64,000 nucleotides of DNA, from the NCBI GenBank assembly GCA_963843755.1, contig CAWJLS010000004.1, positions 124,001-188,000 on the forward strand. The letters are read 5' to 3'. This document shows positions 18,318-27,679 of the stretch, one piece after another. Under the pieces are notes generated by a model, which was not told the DNA's origin, did not search any database, and saw only the letters and a program-made list of their open reading frames with translations. Made by a program: the position numbers and the translations under genes. The stretch's first letter is position 1. Every line of letters begins with the position of its first letter. The DNA is from CAWJLS01 sp963843755. Its GTDB lineage: Bacteria > Acidobacteriota > Thermoanaerobaculia > Multivoradales > DATKCC01.

Positions 18318-20827
18318 TCAGAGCCGCGGATCGACCGGCTCGCTCTCCAGAGCCAGGACCCCGAACACGCATTCGTGAACTCGCCGTAGCGGTTCGCGGG
18401 CGACGAAGCGATACAAGCCTTCGAGCCCCAGGGCGAGCTCGCGCAACGCCAGCGAGCGTTTTCGCCCGACCGAACGCTTGCGAAGGCGCGCGAGATGCTC
18501 CTCCGCCGTGTACTCGGGGCCGTAGATGATCCGCAGGTACTCGCGCCCCCGGCATTGAGCGCGGGCTGCGCCGAGCCCCTTGCGCCCCCTGGCGAGGAAG
18601 GTCGACGGCTTGACCACCATTCCCTCGCCACCCCCTCGAGTGAGATCGGACCACCAGGCGATCGCGCGCTCACGGCTCGCGCCGCTCCTGCACGTCGACC
18701 GAGACCGTCGCGGTGCGGGTCAAGAGCTCGGAGTCTTCCGCACACACGCGCGCGATCACCTCCAGGTGCCAGGCGTGCTCGCGGTCGCTGTGGACCGCAC
18801 CCTCCGAGGCCATCACGTGGAACGGTGCGAGCTCGAGATCGCTCAGGGAGTCGACGCTCCAGCAGTAGCGCCTGTAGGAGTCGATGTATCCCTCGACCAT
18901 CGACCGGCGTTTTCGGAGCTGTTCTTCCAGGTCGGAGAGATCGACTGCCTCGTTGGACGAGGTGGAGACCAGGTGCAGGGCGGCTTCCAGGCTTGCCGCC
19001 GCCGCCGAACCGACGGGTGCGTACTGCTTTCGGAGGAGCTCTCCGGCCTTGGCGGACCAGGGCATGAGCTCGCAGTCGAAACAGATCCAGTCGGTCCCCA
19101 GCTCGTCCCAGAGGCCCGGCTGCTCCCACCGCTCGGCGCAATGCGGTCGAGCAGCGACGCACTCGTCCCCGTCGTCGGAGAAGAACGCCCTCCCTGTGAG
19201 GGTGTGAGGACCGGGTATTCGCTCGCGACCCCGAACCGCCTGGCGGCGGCGTCCTCGTTCCGGCAGACGACCACGACCGCCCGCGAGCCCATGTGCTTTT
19301 CCTGGCAGACCACGTGCTGGATGCCGAGCTTCTGGTAGTAGTCGAACGCCTCGGACGGGTGCTCGAGCAGGTCTGAGTGCTCGCTGGTCTCGGTCGGCGC
19401 CATCGTGGGCGGTAGGTAGATCAGCCAGCGCGGATCGGCCGCGAACCGGCTCATCGCTTCCAGGCCCGCCGCGGCGTTCTCCTCGCGGATCGCGAAGGTC
19501 CCGCGGGCGGGTGGCGAGATCGCCTGCCAGTCACCTCGATGGGGAGCAGTCGTCGTGGTCCTGTTGTCCGCTCTTCTCCGGGCTCTCCGGACGGCTCAAG
19601 GGGCGCACGGGCTCGCTGTAGGTCGCTCGCGCCGGCACGGAGACCAGCTCCTTCTCCGGATACCGCAACGCGGTCAGGCGTCCGCCGAAGACGCAGCCGG
19701 TGTCGATGTAGATCGTTCGGTTGAGCCACTCCGGTTCGGGGATCGGGGTGTGCCCGAAGACGACCATCGAGGCCCTCGAGCCGAGCGCCCAGTAGAGCAC
19801 TCGGGGAGCCCGGCTCGCGGTTTCCCCCGGCGTCGCCCACAGAGCGAAGGAAATCGGAGAGGACGAAGCGCGGCCCTGGCATCTCTCCCTCATTCCGGCG
19901 TGGGCCACGACCAGGCGTCCGTCGTCGAGCTCGAAGTGGCTCACCAGTCCATCGAGGAAGTCGATCACCCGGCGGCGGAAGGACTCGTCTTCGCCTTCGA
20001 GCTGCTCGAGGGAGCGCTCCAGCCCGTGGGCGATCTTGACCTGCTTGCCACGGAGCTGACTTGACCAGCTTGACGGCGTGGTTTCCCGGCACGCACAGGG
20101 CGTGGCCGTCTTCCACGGCACTCATGGCGAGGCGGAGAACCTCGGGGGTCTCGGGTCCTCGGTCGACCAGGTCGCCGAGAAAGATCAGCTTCGTCCGGGT
20201 GGCTAGGCGATACGGAGATGCTTCCAGGCGGAGCCTCTACGGTCCACGAGCGTCTCCAGCAGGTCGAGAGTCGTCGGTGCACCGTGGCGTCGCGGACGGT
20301 GTCACGGGCCGAGCTCGGGCCTGGTCGGCAGGTTCTGTCGCACGCGGGCGCCGCGACATCCGCCGGAAGTCGAGCAGGGTGTAGAGAAGCGAAACCCCTC
20401 CCGGCCGAGCTTCCTGATCGACTTGCGCAGGGCGAGTGCCTGGTTGCGGACGACGTGGTGACCGAAATCGCGGTCGGCGCGATCCCGGTTCCTCTGCTGA
20501 CAGATCGCCGGACCAGGTCGAGGAGATCGCGACCGCAGGTATGGTCCTGGCGAGCGAGGGCGACGAACCAGAGCGAGCATGTTGCTCGGACGTGGCGGCG
20601 TCGACGACGGGGAGTCGGGTGGCAGCCGCTTGCCGGCGACGTAGTAGAGCGCGTCGAACGCGTCCTGGGTCGCCGCCTGGTCTGTCTCGTCGTCCGAAAC
20701 CAGGCCGCGGAAGGTGTCCGAGGAGAGCACCTCCGTCGCGGCGAAGTCTCGCCCGGGAACGTCGACTGCCGGAGCCCGAAGCTCCGACCAGGGCGATGAG
20801 TGAGAATTCGGGGATTTTCAGTCGCAT
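18318..20827 (-). pseudogene. pnkp: Decayed polynucleotide kinase-phosphatase-ligase (bacterial Pnkp)
   Basis: The three Pnkp modules can be read in order but only by jumping frames at least eight times. Kinase: MRLKIPEFSLIALVGASGSG, where the Walker A Lys is lost by a 1-base deletion, then EVLSSDTFRGLVSDDE, then NRDRADRDFGHHVVRN. Phosphatase: LIFLGDLVDRGPET and CVPGNHAVKLVK, where the residue after GNH is Ala, not Asp/Glu; then VKIAHGLERSLEQ, LVVAHAGMRE, VFGHTPIPEPEWLNRTIYID. Ligase: MSRFAADPRWLIYLPPTM, EKHMGSRAVVVVC, MPWSAKAGELL, CRGREYLRIIYGPEY and LALESEPVDPRL. Intact homologues work with Hen1 to repair cut RNA. Length (about 836 codons) matches the family, so decay is by small changes. 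Sequencing error in this stretch is the alternative, though substitutions in motifs speak for true decay. Confidence 0.88.
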
Positions 20828-22189
20828 CGCTCGAAATGTGCCATCTGCGTGGGGGCTCCGAGGTCCGGGTCCTCGGGCCCGATCGTCCCGAAGCTCACCG
20901 TGTAGCCGAAGCGCTCCGCGACTCCGTTGGCCCACGTGGCGAGCTCTTCCCGCGTCCACTCGAAGCGGTGATCGCGATGCCGGAAGGCACCGGCCGGCAG
21001 ATTCTCGAACCGGCTGTTGAACTCGCGGTTGGGCGTCGTCACCAAAACGAGGCCAGGCCTGGCGTGCCAGACCGCCAGCTCGCCGACGGCAAGGGGCGTG
21101 ATCGAGGTCCTCGCTGACCCCGACCAGGACCGCCGCGTCGAAGCCTTCGAGGCGCGCGTCCCGATACGTGATGCGAGCCGGGAGCAGCCCGAGCCGCTCG
21201 CAAGGGCGTGTCAGCGGCCAGAGCGTGACGTAGGTGGCGCGGGGATCGGACGGCGAGCGTAGTCCGAGATTCGTTCAACGAGCGGAGCGGAGCAGGGAGG
21301 AGGTTGATGCCGAGCCAGGTGAGCAACAACCGGCGCCGGGTCGCCGAGGGGTGATCACCGACGCGCAGGAGGCGTTGCTCGTGCAGCCTCGAGCGGGGTT
21401 TCGAGCTGGGCCTCCTCCGACGGCATCGCGAGCCTCGTGTTCCTCGGCCGAGTCCATTTCCTCCTCCTCGGTGAGCCGATCGAGGGCCTCGTCGCGTCAG
21501 GGGCGACCGGTGCTTGAGGTAGCGCGCGAGGATGAGATCGCGCTCTGGGTGGTCCCCGAGCCAGCCCTCTCCCCGATGAAGGAGCTTTTCGATCTCCTGT
21601 TCCCCGACCCAGTAGTGCTTCCGGTCATCGAGGACCGGGATCAGGACGTAGAGGTGGCGGAGCAGATCCCGCAGCCGGGTCTCGGCTTCGAGAAGGACCC
21701 GGTGAGTAGGGCGCCTCGCCCCACTCCGGGAATCGTGGATCGAGTGCATGGCGCTCGGCGTCGACTCGGTAGCCCAGCGGTGCGAACAGCCGATCGATCA
21801 GCTCCGTGCTTCCGCGACAGGGCAGGGTCGGCATCTCCGCGCGCAAGGGGATCGCCTCGTCCGCGAGAGCCAGGCGCTCCTTCGAGCGGCCGGAGAGCGC
21901 CGTGCCGAAGGTCCTGCGGCGATGGCCACGCTCATGAACGAGGACACGGCGTAGGGCCGGTCGTTGACGAAATCCTCCAGAGCTGCCGCTCCAGGCGACC
22001 CCGGGCGAGCGCGGTCGGATCGAGCGCGAGCAACAGCGCGGCGGTGCATCGGTCCTCGGATGCCTGTGGATAGAACACCCGAGCGGTTCCGAAGGCGAGG
22101 TCGACCGACTGGACCAGCGACGGATTCTTGTGCAGCAGATACCCCAGATCGGTGGCGGGCCGATGTGATGTCGAGATGGTCAGAAGCAT
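20818..22189 (-). pseudogene. hen1: Decayed 3'-terminal RNA ribose 2'-O-methyltransferase (bacterial Hen1)
   Basis: Begins intact (MLLTISTSHRPATDLGYLL, SVDLAFGTARVFYPQASEDR) but needs at least five frame changes to continue through ALEDFVNDRPYAVSSFMSVA, RLALADEAIPLRAEMPTL, LRHLYVLIPVLDDRKHYWVG, KLLHRGEGWLGDHPERDLI, TYRDARLEGFDAAVLV and TTPNREFNSRFENLPAG. The SAM-binding glycine motif cannot be recognised. The metal-binding EVIEHLD motif reads GVSEDLD, so one Glu and the His ligand are replaced. The 3' end overlaps the Pnkp start by 10 bases, the normal Hen1-Pnkp operon arrangement. In intact systems Hen1 methylates the 3' end at the break so the repaired RNA resists recutting. Confidence 0.88.
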
Positions 22190-22309
22190 GGTCGAAGCCC
22201 TGTGGAACGGGGAGAATCACCGATTCTACGATGGAGCCGGGGGAGAATCGCCTCAGACTCCGGGGCTGAATCGGATGAGGCCGGCTGGCGTGCCGATGGA
22301 GGTAGTGCG

Positions 22310-22354
22310 AATCGTTCACGGCGTGGACGATTATCGTTCATGCCGTGAACGATT
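22310..22354. promoter_or_regulatory. 13-bp perfect inverted repeat upstream of hen1
   Basis: AATCGTTCACGGC (22310-22322) is mirrored by GCCGTGAACGATT (22342-22354), with a second ATCGTTCA (22333-22340) between them. It lies between the hen1 start and the end of the CPBP gene, both on the minus strand. It may be an operator for the RNA-repair operon or a terminator of the CPBP gene; it has no T-tract on the relevant strand. A TAGAAT box lies closer to hen1. Confidence 0.5.
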
Positions 22355-22373
22355 TGCAGGGAAGGTCCCTCGA

Positions 22374-23378
22374 TCAACGCGTTGAGCTGGAGCTCGATCC
22401 AGTCGCCGACCGGTTCGCGGAGCTGCCGACGGCGGTGGAGACCGCCAGCCCTGCCACGAGCAGGATCAGCAGCGCCAGGGGGATCCAGCCGTCGATCATG
22501 TCCTTGCCGCCCCACCACGCGACCGCCCGTTCGGAGGCGCCCGCCGGGTCCACGTGCACCCAGCGGCGGATGACCTGGGCGGTCCACACCCAGCCGGCGT
22601 GGAGGCCCATGGCCGGGTAGAGGCTGCGGCCGCGGACGAACACCAGGCAGAGGATCAGCCCGGCGACCGCCAGGGCGAGGAAGGCGTCCACGTCCAGGTG
22701 GCGGACCATGGAGGCGACCGACCACCAGGCGACGGTGAAGCCGGTCCCCGGTCCGACCGCAGCGTCGGCGGGCCACAGGCTCCCCGGCACCCGCTGGAAG
22801 TGGAGGATGGCGAAGAAGAGCGATGCCACCACCGCGGCCGGGAGGAGGGGGAGGGTCGCCTCGGCGAGCTGGAAGACGACGCCGCGGAAGACCAGCTCCT
22901 CGAAGAAGGCGATCAGGGCGGCGGCGAGGAGCGCGACGGCGACGCCCGCGGCCAGGGCGGTGGCGGTCGGGGGCGGGCGGAGGGTGGCGATGCCGGTGGC
23001 GAGCTGGCCGGCGGCGATCAGTGCCACCATGGCAGTGCCGGCGGCGAACCAGGCGGCGGCCCGGACGACGGTCGGGCGCGCGGCTCCGCCCACGGCGCGC
23101 AGGCCGAGGGTGGTGGCGCCGGTCAACCCGGAGCGCCGGCAGAGCCACGGCAGGCCGAGCAGGACGAACAGCCAGCGGATGCGGTCGAAGTAGCGCGGGA
23201 AGTCCTTGCGCGCGAGGTACGCCAGGAGGTCGGACGAGGAGTGCGCGGCCCACGCGCGCACTCCCCAGTAGAGCAGCGGGGTGACGACCGCCGCCGCGAG
23301 CAGCGTCGCCAGGTAGAGCCCGAGCAGCAGCCAGAGCCCGCGCGGGTCGACGCCGGAGGAAGAAGTGGTCCTGGTCAA
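22374..23378 (-). CDS. CPBP-family intramembrane metalloprotease
   Basis: 334 residues, TTG start (no better start is visible). Several membrane helices run through the protein. The CPBP/Abi motifs are present in order: FFEELVFRG (EExxxR), FFAILHF (FxxxH) and GLHAGWVW (His), which build the zinc site of CAAX-prenyl-protease-like enzymes. Bacterial members are often linked to bacteriocin immunity or membrane protein processing; nothing nearby fixes the substrate. It precedes the decayed hen1 gene on the same strand by 184 bases. The C-terminus ends in a Ser-rich tail. Confidence 0.88.
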   Translation of the reverse strand: MTRTTSSSGVDPRGLWLLLGLYLATLLAAAVVTPLLYWGVRAWAAHSSSDLLAYLARKDFPRYFDRIRWLFVLLGLPWLCRRSGLTGATTLGLRAVGGAARPTVVRAAAWFAAGTAMVALIAAGQLATGIATLRPPPTATALAAGVAVALLAAALIAFFEELVFRGVVFQLAEATLPLLPAAVVASLFFAILHFQRVPGSLWPADAAVGPGTGFTVAWWSVASMVRHLDVDAFLALAVAGLILCLVFVRGRSLYPAMGLHAGWVWTAQVIRRWVHVDPAGASERAVAWWGGKDMIDGWIPLALLILLVAGLAVSTAVGSSANRSATGSSSSSTR

Positions 23379-23525
23379 GATCCCCGGAGCTTACCCCGGA
23401 GCTGGCGCAGGGCGAGGAGTCTGCCGGGAGCGCAAAAAACCTCGGCCCCGCCCGGAGCTGAAAGGGGACGGCGAAGTGCTCCGGACGGGGCCGAGGAGAG
23501 GAAGCCTCTCGCGTGGTGTGCGGGC

Positions 23526-25952
23526 TCAGATGCCGGCAGCCGGCAGCGGGCCGTAGGTGGTGCGGTTGCGGCGGTTGGCGAAGTAGCCGACGGTGAGGAA
23601 CGCGGCCTCCAGGGCGCCGATCAGGGCCATCCACTGGACCACTCCGCCGCTGCCGAAGCCGTAGGAGTGGAGGCCGGAGGAGAGCACGAAGTTGACCCCG
23701 ATGTAGGTCATCAGCACGGTCCAGAAGGCGACGATCGAGGCCGCCGCGACGCCGAACGCGTGGATCTGGCGGTCGAACCGGGCGTGCAGGATGCCCATGT
23801 AGGCCAGGAAGGCGATCAGCGACCAGACCTCTTTCGGGTCCCAGCCCCAGTAGCGCCCCCACGACGTGGCCGCCCAGATCGAGCCGGTGATGATGCCCGC
23901 CACCAGCAGCAGCGAGCCGACGTGCATGTACCAGTAGAGGAGGTCGTTCATCCGGCCGGCCGCCTCGCGCGCCTTGGGCCGGAAGATCTCGATCCCCACC
24001 TGCATGTGGGCGATCAGCACGCCGAGCGCCAGGACCGAGTAGCTGACCATGATGATCGGCACGTGGATCGCCAGCCACGGGGTGCCGGAGAGGACCGGCG
24101 CCATGGGGTGGACGAACGGGTCGATCGGCAGCAGGTCGACCAGGGCCATGGTCAGGAGCGACATGGCGGCGGCGTTGAAGATGACCAGCCGGTTGCGCAT
24201 CACCGCCGCGGCGAGCAGGGCGAACAGTCCGACGCCCCAGCCGAGGAAGAGCATCGACTCGTACATGTTCGACGCCGGGATGTGCCCTTCCACCCCCCAG
24301 CGCATGACGATGCCCCAGGTCATGATGCCGACACCGGCGAGCAGCGCCACCACGGCGATCACGTCCTTGAGGCGGCTCGGGCTGCGGAGGGCGGCGAGCG
24401 CCGCGAGGCTGGCGATCGCCAGGACGATCCAGGCCAGCCGGGTCGAGTGGGCTTCGTTGTACTGCACCTCCCGCGCCATCGACTTGGCCGAGGGGTAGCC
24501 GGCCGGCGGCGACGCCTGCTGGCGTCCGTACCAGTCCGCCAGGGTTTCGGCCGAGGTCACCGACGCCGGCAGCATGCCCCAGCGGGCGTTCGAGTCGCCG
24601 GCGATCGGCACGGTGCGGAGCATGTCGCGGCTGAGGAAGCTCTGCATCCGCAGCAGCCGGCTCTCGAGCTTCTGGGCGGCGGCGAGCCGGGGCGGCAGCT
24701 TGCCGTTGCCGCCGGACTGCTGGCGCGCCTGGTCGAACAGGGCGTGGAGCGCGTTGCTGCCGGCCAGTTGAGCGAACGAGGCGTGGCTGGTGCCCGCGGG
24801 CAGGCCGGCCGCCGCGGCGAGATCGGCACCGCCGACCTCGACGATCGGCTGCCGGGTCCAGCTCTGGGCGTCGAACGACCAGCCCAGGACCACCGCGACC
24901 GGGTCGATGCCCTGCCAGTCCCGGCGCTCACGCGCCACGTTCCAGAGCGCCTCCCGGGACACGGTGTCGAGCGGCATCACCCGGCCGTCGTGCTGGATCG
25001 GCAGGGTGCGGACCGCTTCGACCACGGCCGGGGCCGGCACGGACGGGGCGGCCACCGGGGCCTGCTGGGCCGAGAGCGCCATCGGTGCCAGCAGGGCGGC
25101 GGCGAGCGGCAGGGCGATCATCGCCGGCGCCGCCTTGGCCACCTTGCGGCCACCGGGCTTGTGCGGTTTGCCGCCCTTCCTGGCTGAAGGCCCCGCCGGG
25201 CTCGTCTTGCCGGCCTTCTCCGCCTTTTCGGCGAAATAGCGAGCCGCGGCCCGCCGCTGGACGATGCGCGTGCCGAGGACGGTCGACATGCCGCCCAGCA
25301 GCAGGAAGTAGCCCAGGTAGACGATGACCCGCCCCGGGTCTTTGGAGACGGTGAGGATGGACATCTCCCGCCCGCCCTGCTGCTGGTAGCTGCTCTGGAA
25401 GAGCTTCCAGCCGCGGTAGGTGAGCTCGTCGTTCATCTGGATCACCGCCGGGAAGGTGATGCCGGCCTGCTGGTCGATGACCGTGACCCGGCTACGGAAC
25501 TGGGCCGGCCGCATGGTCCCCGGGTAGTGCTCGATCTCGAACGAGTCGAGCCTCACCGTAAACGGGATGGAGGCCTGGGCGTCCTGGGCGTCGGCCATCC
25601 GGTCCCAGTAGACGTTGCCCTGCTGGCCCTCCCAGAGCGCCAGCGAGCCCTCCTTCTTGAACTGCTCGCTGACCAGGGCGCCCAGCAGGATGACCACCAT
25701 GGCCAGGTGGGTGACCAGGAAGCCGATCCGGTGGTTGTTGATCGGCCACCGCTCGGCGATGGCGAAGAAGGTGTTGAGGCCGAGCACCGCGAGCAGGACG
25801 CGGAACCAGAACGCGTGGTAGACGAGCTGGCCCGCGGCGTCGGTGCCCCGGGCGGACTCGACGATGGTGCCGGCCGCAAGCGCCACGACGGTGACGACCA
25901 GCAGGATCACGGCGAGCTTGAGTGAGCCGAGGGTCTTGATCAACTTGTTCAC
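23526..25952 (-). CDS. ccsBA: Fused CcsBA (ResBC) cytochrome c synthase, System II
   Basis: 808 residues, GTG start behind AAAGGGGA. The N-terminal part is ResB/CcsB-like (SLKLAVILLVVTVVALAAGT, ERWPINNHRIGFLVTHLAMV, a periplasmic part and GRVIVYLGYFLLLGGM). The C-terminal part is CcsA/ResC with the haem-handling WWD-type motif WGRYWGWDPKEVWSLIAF and conserved His residues (LAIHVPIIMVSYS, YMHVGSLLLVAG). System II attaches haem to CxxCH motifs outside the membrane; the fused form is known from epsilonproteobacteria and others. It is transcribed away from the six-haem cytochrome gene and shares its 510-base upstream region. It is the obvious supplier of haem ligation for the 48 CxxCH motifs next door. 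Confidence 0.93.
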   Translation of the reverse strand: MNKLIKTLGSLKLAVILLVVTVVALAAGTIVESARGTDAAGQLVYHAFWFRVLLAVLGLNTFFAIAERWPINNHRIGFLVTHLAMVVILLGALVSEQFKKEGSLALWEGQQGNVYWDRMADAQDAQASIPFTVRLDSFEIEHYPGTMRPAQFRSRVTVIDQQAGITFPAVIQMNDELTYRGWKLFQSSYQQQGGREMSILTVSKDPGRVIVYLGYFLLLGGMSTVLGTRIVQRRAAARYFAEKAEKAGKTSPAGPSARKGGKPHKPGGRKVAKAAPAMIALPLAAALLAPMALSAQQAPVAAPSVPAPAVVEAVRTLPIQHDGRVMPLDTVSREALWNVARERRDWQGIDPVAVVLGWSFDAQSWTRQPIVEVGGADLAAAAGLPAGTSHASFAQLAGSNALHALFDQARQQSGGNGKLPPRLAAAQKLESRLLRMQSFLSRDMLRTVPIAGDSNARWGMLPASVTSAETLADWYGRQQASPPAGYPSAKSMAREVQYNEAHSTRLAWIVLAIASLAALAALRSPSRLKDVIAVVALLAGVGIMTWGIVMRWGVEGHIPASNMYESMLFLGWGVGLFALLAAAVMRNRLVIFNAAAMSLLTMALVDLLPIDPFVHPMAPVLSGTPWLAIHVPIIMVSYSVLALGVLIAHMQVGIEIFRPKAREAAGRMNDLLYWYMHVGSLLLVAGIITGSIWAATSWGRYWGWDPKEVWSLIAFLAYMGILHARFDRQIHAFGVAAASIVAFWTVLMTYIGVNFVLSSGLHSYGFGSGGVVQWMALIGALEAAFLTVGYFANRRNRTTYGPLPAAGI

Positions 25953-26211
25953 AGTTATCCCCTTTCGCCGGAAACCCTAACGAGCCTCCGACTCGGCCGC
26001 GCCGTCAACCGAGGGGGGTTCGGTCCCACCCCTGTGGGTGAGTCACCCGCCAACCCGCCCACGTTCGCCCCGCCACCCACCCGGGTGTAGGGGGGCAAGC
26101 GCGTCTGCGGGAGCCTTTCGCCAGCGAGACGCCCACACCAACAAGGGAGTTCGTCCTACAAGAGGGCGGGTCGCCGTGAGTTGTCGAGTTGATCGCAAAC
26201 ATCAGAAAACA

Positions 26212-26273
26212 CGAGGTTCAGACCACGACGGTCGACGTCCTCTGAGAAGCCGGCCCTTCGATCTGAACCCTCG
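26212..26273 (+). other. Long-range inverted repeat in the nanowire gene upstream region
   Basis: CGAGGTTCAGA (26212-26222) pairs with TCTGAACCCTCG (26262-26273) apart from a one-base bulge, enclosing 39 bases. It could be a structured RNA leader or a second protein-binding site. It lies upstream of the CRP-like palindrome, so it is transcribed only if the promoter is further upstream. Confidence 0.4.
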
Positions 26274-26329
26274 AGACCATCAAGTGAGCAAGGAGGTTCG
26301 ACGGCATCGCGTAGACGCTTTCAAAACCC

Positions 26330-26355
26330 CGGCTTGTGACGCTTTTCACAAGCCG
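26330..26355. promoter_or_regulatory. CRP/FNR-family operator (perfect palindrome)
   Basis: CGGCTTGTGA and TCACAAGCCG form a perfect 10-bp inverted repeat around a 6-base spacer (CGCTTT). The core TGTGA-N6-TCACA is the classic CRP consensus. It is about 107 bases before the ATG of the OmcS-like cytochrome, a usual place for an activator site. Since no gene ends upstream on this strand it is not a terminator. Which CRP-family protein binds is unknown. Confidence 0.75.
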
Positions 26356-26462
26356 TTTCGCCTTGAACCGAACTGTAGGAAAACGACACACCCGATCGCA
26401 GCACCGAACCCCTGGGCGGGAAGCCCGGATCCCGACCCCAACATCGTCTGAGGAGATCTCCC

Positions 26463-27584
26463 ATGAAGACGGCGACACAGCTTTTCACCATCCTGACCGT
26501 AGTCGCCGTGGTCGCGATCTTTGCCGCTCCGGCGGCCGCGTTCCACGACGGTGGCGTAGCCCATTGCAACGGCTGCCACACCATGCACAACAGCCAAGGC
26601 GGCGCGATCATGGCCGACGGCGGCAGCCCCGGCCAGGGCATCAGCAACTACCTGCTGCTGGGTGCCACCCCGTCCGACACCTGCCTGCGTTGCCACGCGG
26701 GCGACGGCGGCAGCTATCACGTGCTGGCCACCGATCCGCTGGTTCCGACCGATGAGCGCGGCGCCGGTGACTTCGTCTTCCTGCTCGAGGACAACATCAA
26801 CGACGGCCACGCCGGCGCGTCGAACCCGATCCTCGGCTACGCCGCGGGGCACAACATCGTCGCTCCGGGCCACGGCATCTCCGCCGACCCGGTCCTGACC
26901 ACCGCCCCGGGTGGCACCTTCCCGGCCGCCGACCTGGCGTGCTCGAGCTGCCACGACCCGCACGGCACGGACTCCTTCCGTCTGCTCTACGGCGCCAACC
27001 GCATCGTGAAGACGGACGGCAGCAGCTACCTGTTCCCGAACGACGCGCCGCAGGCCGTCGGCCTGGCCCTGTTCGGTGCGGTCGAGACCAACTCCAGCCA
27101 CACCGCCTACCTGTCCGGCATGAGCGCCTGGTGCGGCAACTGCCACGGTGACTTCCACAACAACGCCGCGGCCCTGATCCACCCGTCGGGCGTGCCACTC
27201 GGCAGCGACATCGCGTCGGCCTACAACGCCTACAACGGCACCACCGACTGCGTGAACAACCCGGGTACCGCCGGCCTGCCCTGTGGCACCGGCACCCAGG
27301 CGACCGCCTACCTGGCCGAGGTTCCGTTCGAGGATCCCTCCGCCACCACCACGTCGACCGCCGGCCCGTCCTCGGGCAGCGTCGTCATGTGCCTGACCTG
27401 CCACCGTGCCCACGCCACGTCCGCCCCGGACGCCGGCCGCTGGGACTTCAACGTCACCCTGATGGACGAGGACGGCTTGGAATCCGGTGCCTACGCGATC
27501 CCCAACCCGTACGACGCCAACCAGCGGTCGCTGTGCAACAAGTGCCACTCGAAGGACGAGTTCGACGAGCTGCCGGTTCCGTAA
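26463..27584 (+). CDS. omcS-like: Hexahaem OmcS-like extracellular cytochrome (putative nanowire subunit)
   Basis: 373 residues; signal peptide 1-26 (cleavage before FHDGG). Six CxxCH motifs at residues 35, 74, 160, 224, 310 and 358, the number in Geobacter OmcS. The sequence tracks OmcS (from memory) over its whole length: GGVAHCNGCHTMHNS at the mature N-terminus, GHNIVAPG, TTAPGGTFPAADLACSSCH, GMSAWCGNCHGDFHN, CLTCHRAHA and LCNKCHSKD. In OmcS the His of CHTMH, kept here as His42, ligates a haem of the next subunit in the filament, so polymer formation is plausible. Strong GAGGAG site, CRP-type operator upstream, and hairpins directly downstream. The next operon encodes export, folding and electron-transfer partners. 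Confident as an OmcS-family cytochrome; filament formation is inference. Confidence 0.9.
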   Translation: MKTATQLFTILTVVAVVAIFAAPAAAFHDGGVAHCNGCHTMHNSQGGAIMADGGSPGQGISNYLLLGATPSDTCLRCHAGDGGSYHVLATDPLVPTDERGAGDFVFLLEDNINDGHAGASNPILGYAAGHNIVAPGHGISADPVLTTAPGGTFPAADLACSSCHDPHGTDSFRLLYGANRIVKTDGSSYLFPNDAPQAVGLALFGAVETNSSHTAYLSGMSAWCGNCHGDFHNNAAALIHPSGVPLGSDIASAYNAYNGTTDCVNNPGTAGLPCGTGTQATAYLAEVPFEDPSATTTSTAGPSSGSVVMCLTCHRAHATSAPDAGRWDFNVTLMDEDGLESGAYAIPNPYDANQRSLCNKCHSKDEFDELPVP

Positions 27585-27628
27585 CCACGAGCTGAGCACT
27601 TCCGTCCGAGCTTTTCGGACAGCCGACG

Positions 27629-27659
27629 CGCCCGGGACCTGGAGGTTCCGGGCGCTTTG
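27629..27659 (+). terminator. Strong hairpin terminator after the OmcS-like gene
   Basis: GCGCCCGGGACC (27629-27640) pairs with GGTTCCGGGCGC (27645-27656) through a 4-base loop with one G-T pair; TTT follows. A smaller hairpin (GTCCGA/TCGGAC) lies at 27605-27621. It should end or thin transcription so the cytochrome is made in excess over the downstream operon. Confidence 0.75.
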
Positions 27660-27679
27660 GTATTCGCAGGTGAGATCCG

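Larger units (their letters stand above)
25953..26462. other. Divergent intergenic region between ccsBA and the OmcS-like gene
   Basis: 510 bases without a supportable gene; it is richer in A/T than its surroundings from about 26140 on. It holds a stem-forming element (26212-26273), a perfect CRP-type palindrome (26330-26355) and a GAGGAG ribosome site just before the cytochrome ATG. I looked for the c-di-GMP/cGAMP (GEMM) riboswitch that precedes some Geobacter cytochrome genes and did not find its conserved core. Confidence 0.7.

Noticed and set aside
22554..25187. An 877-codon plus-strand frame over ccsBA and the CPBP gene
   Set aside because: Charged, repetitive mirror composition across two genes with clear families on the other strand.
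25953..26462. A GEMM-type c-di-GMP or cGAMP riboswitch before the OmcS-like gene
   Set aside because: Looked for because Geobacter uses them at cytochrome genes; the conserved core (GGGACGCAAAGCC and the GAAA loop context) is absent.
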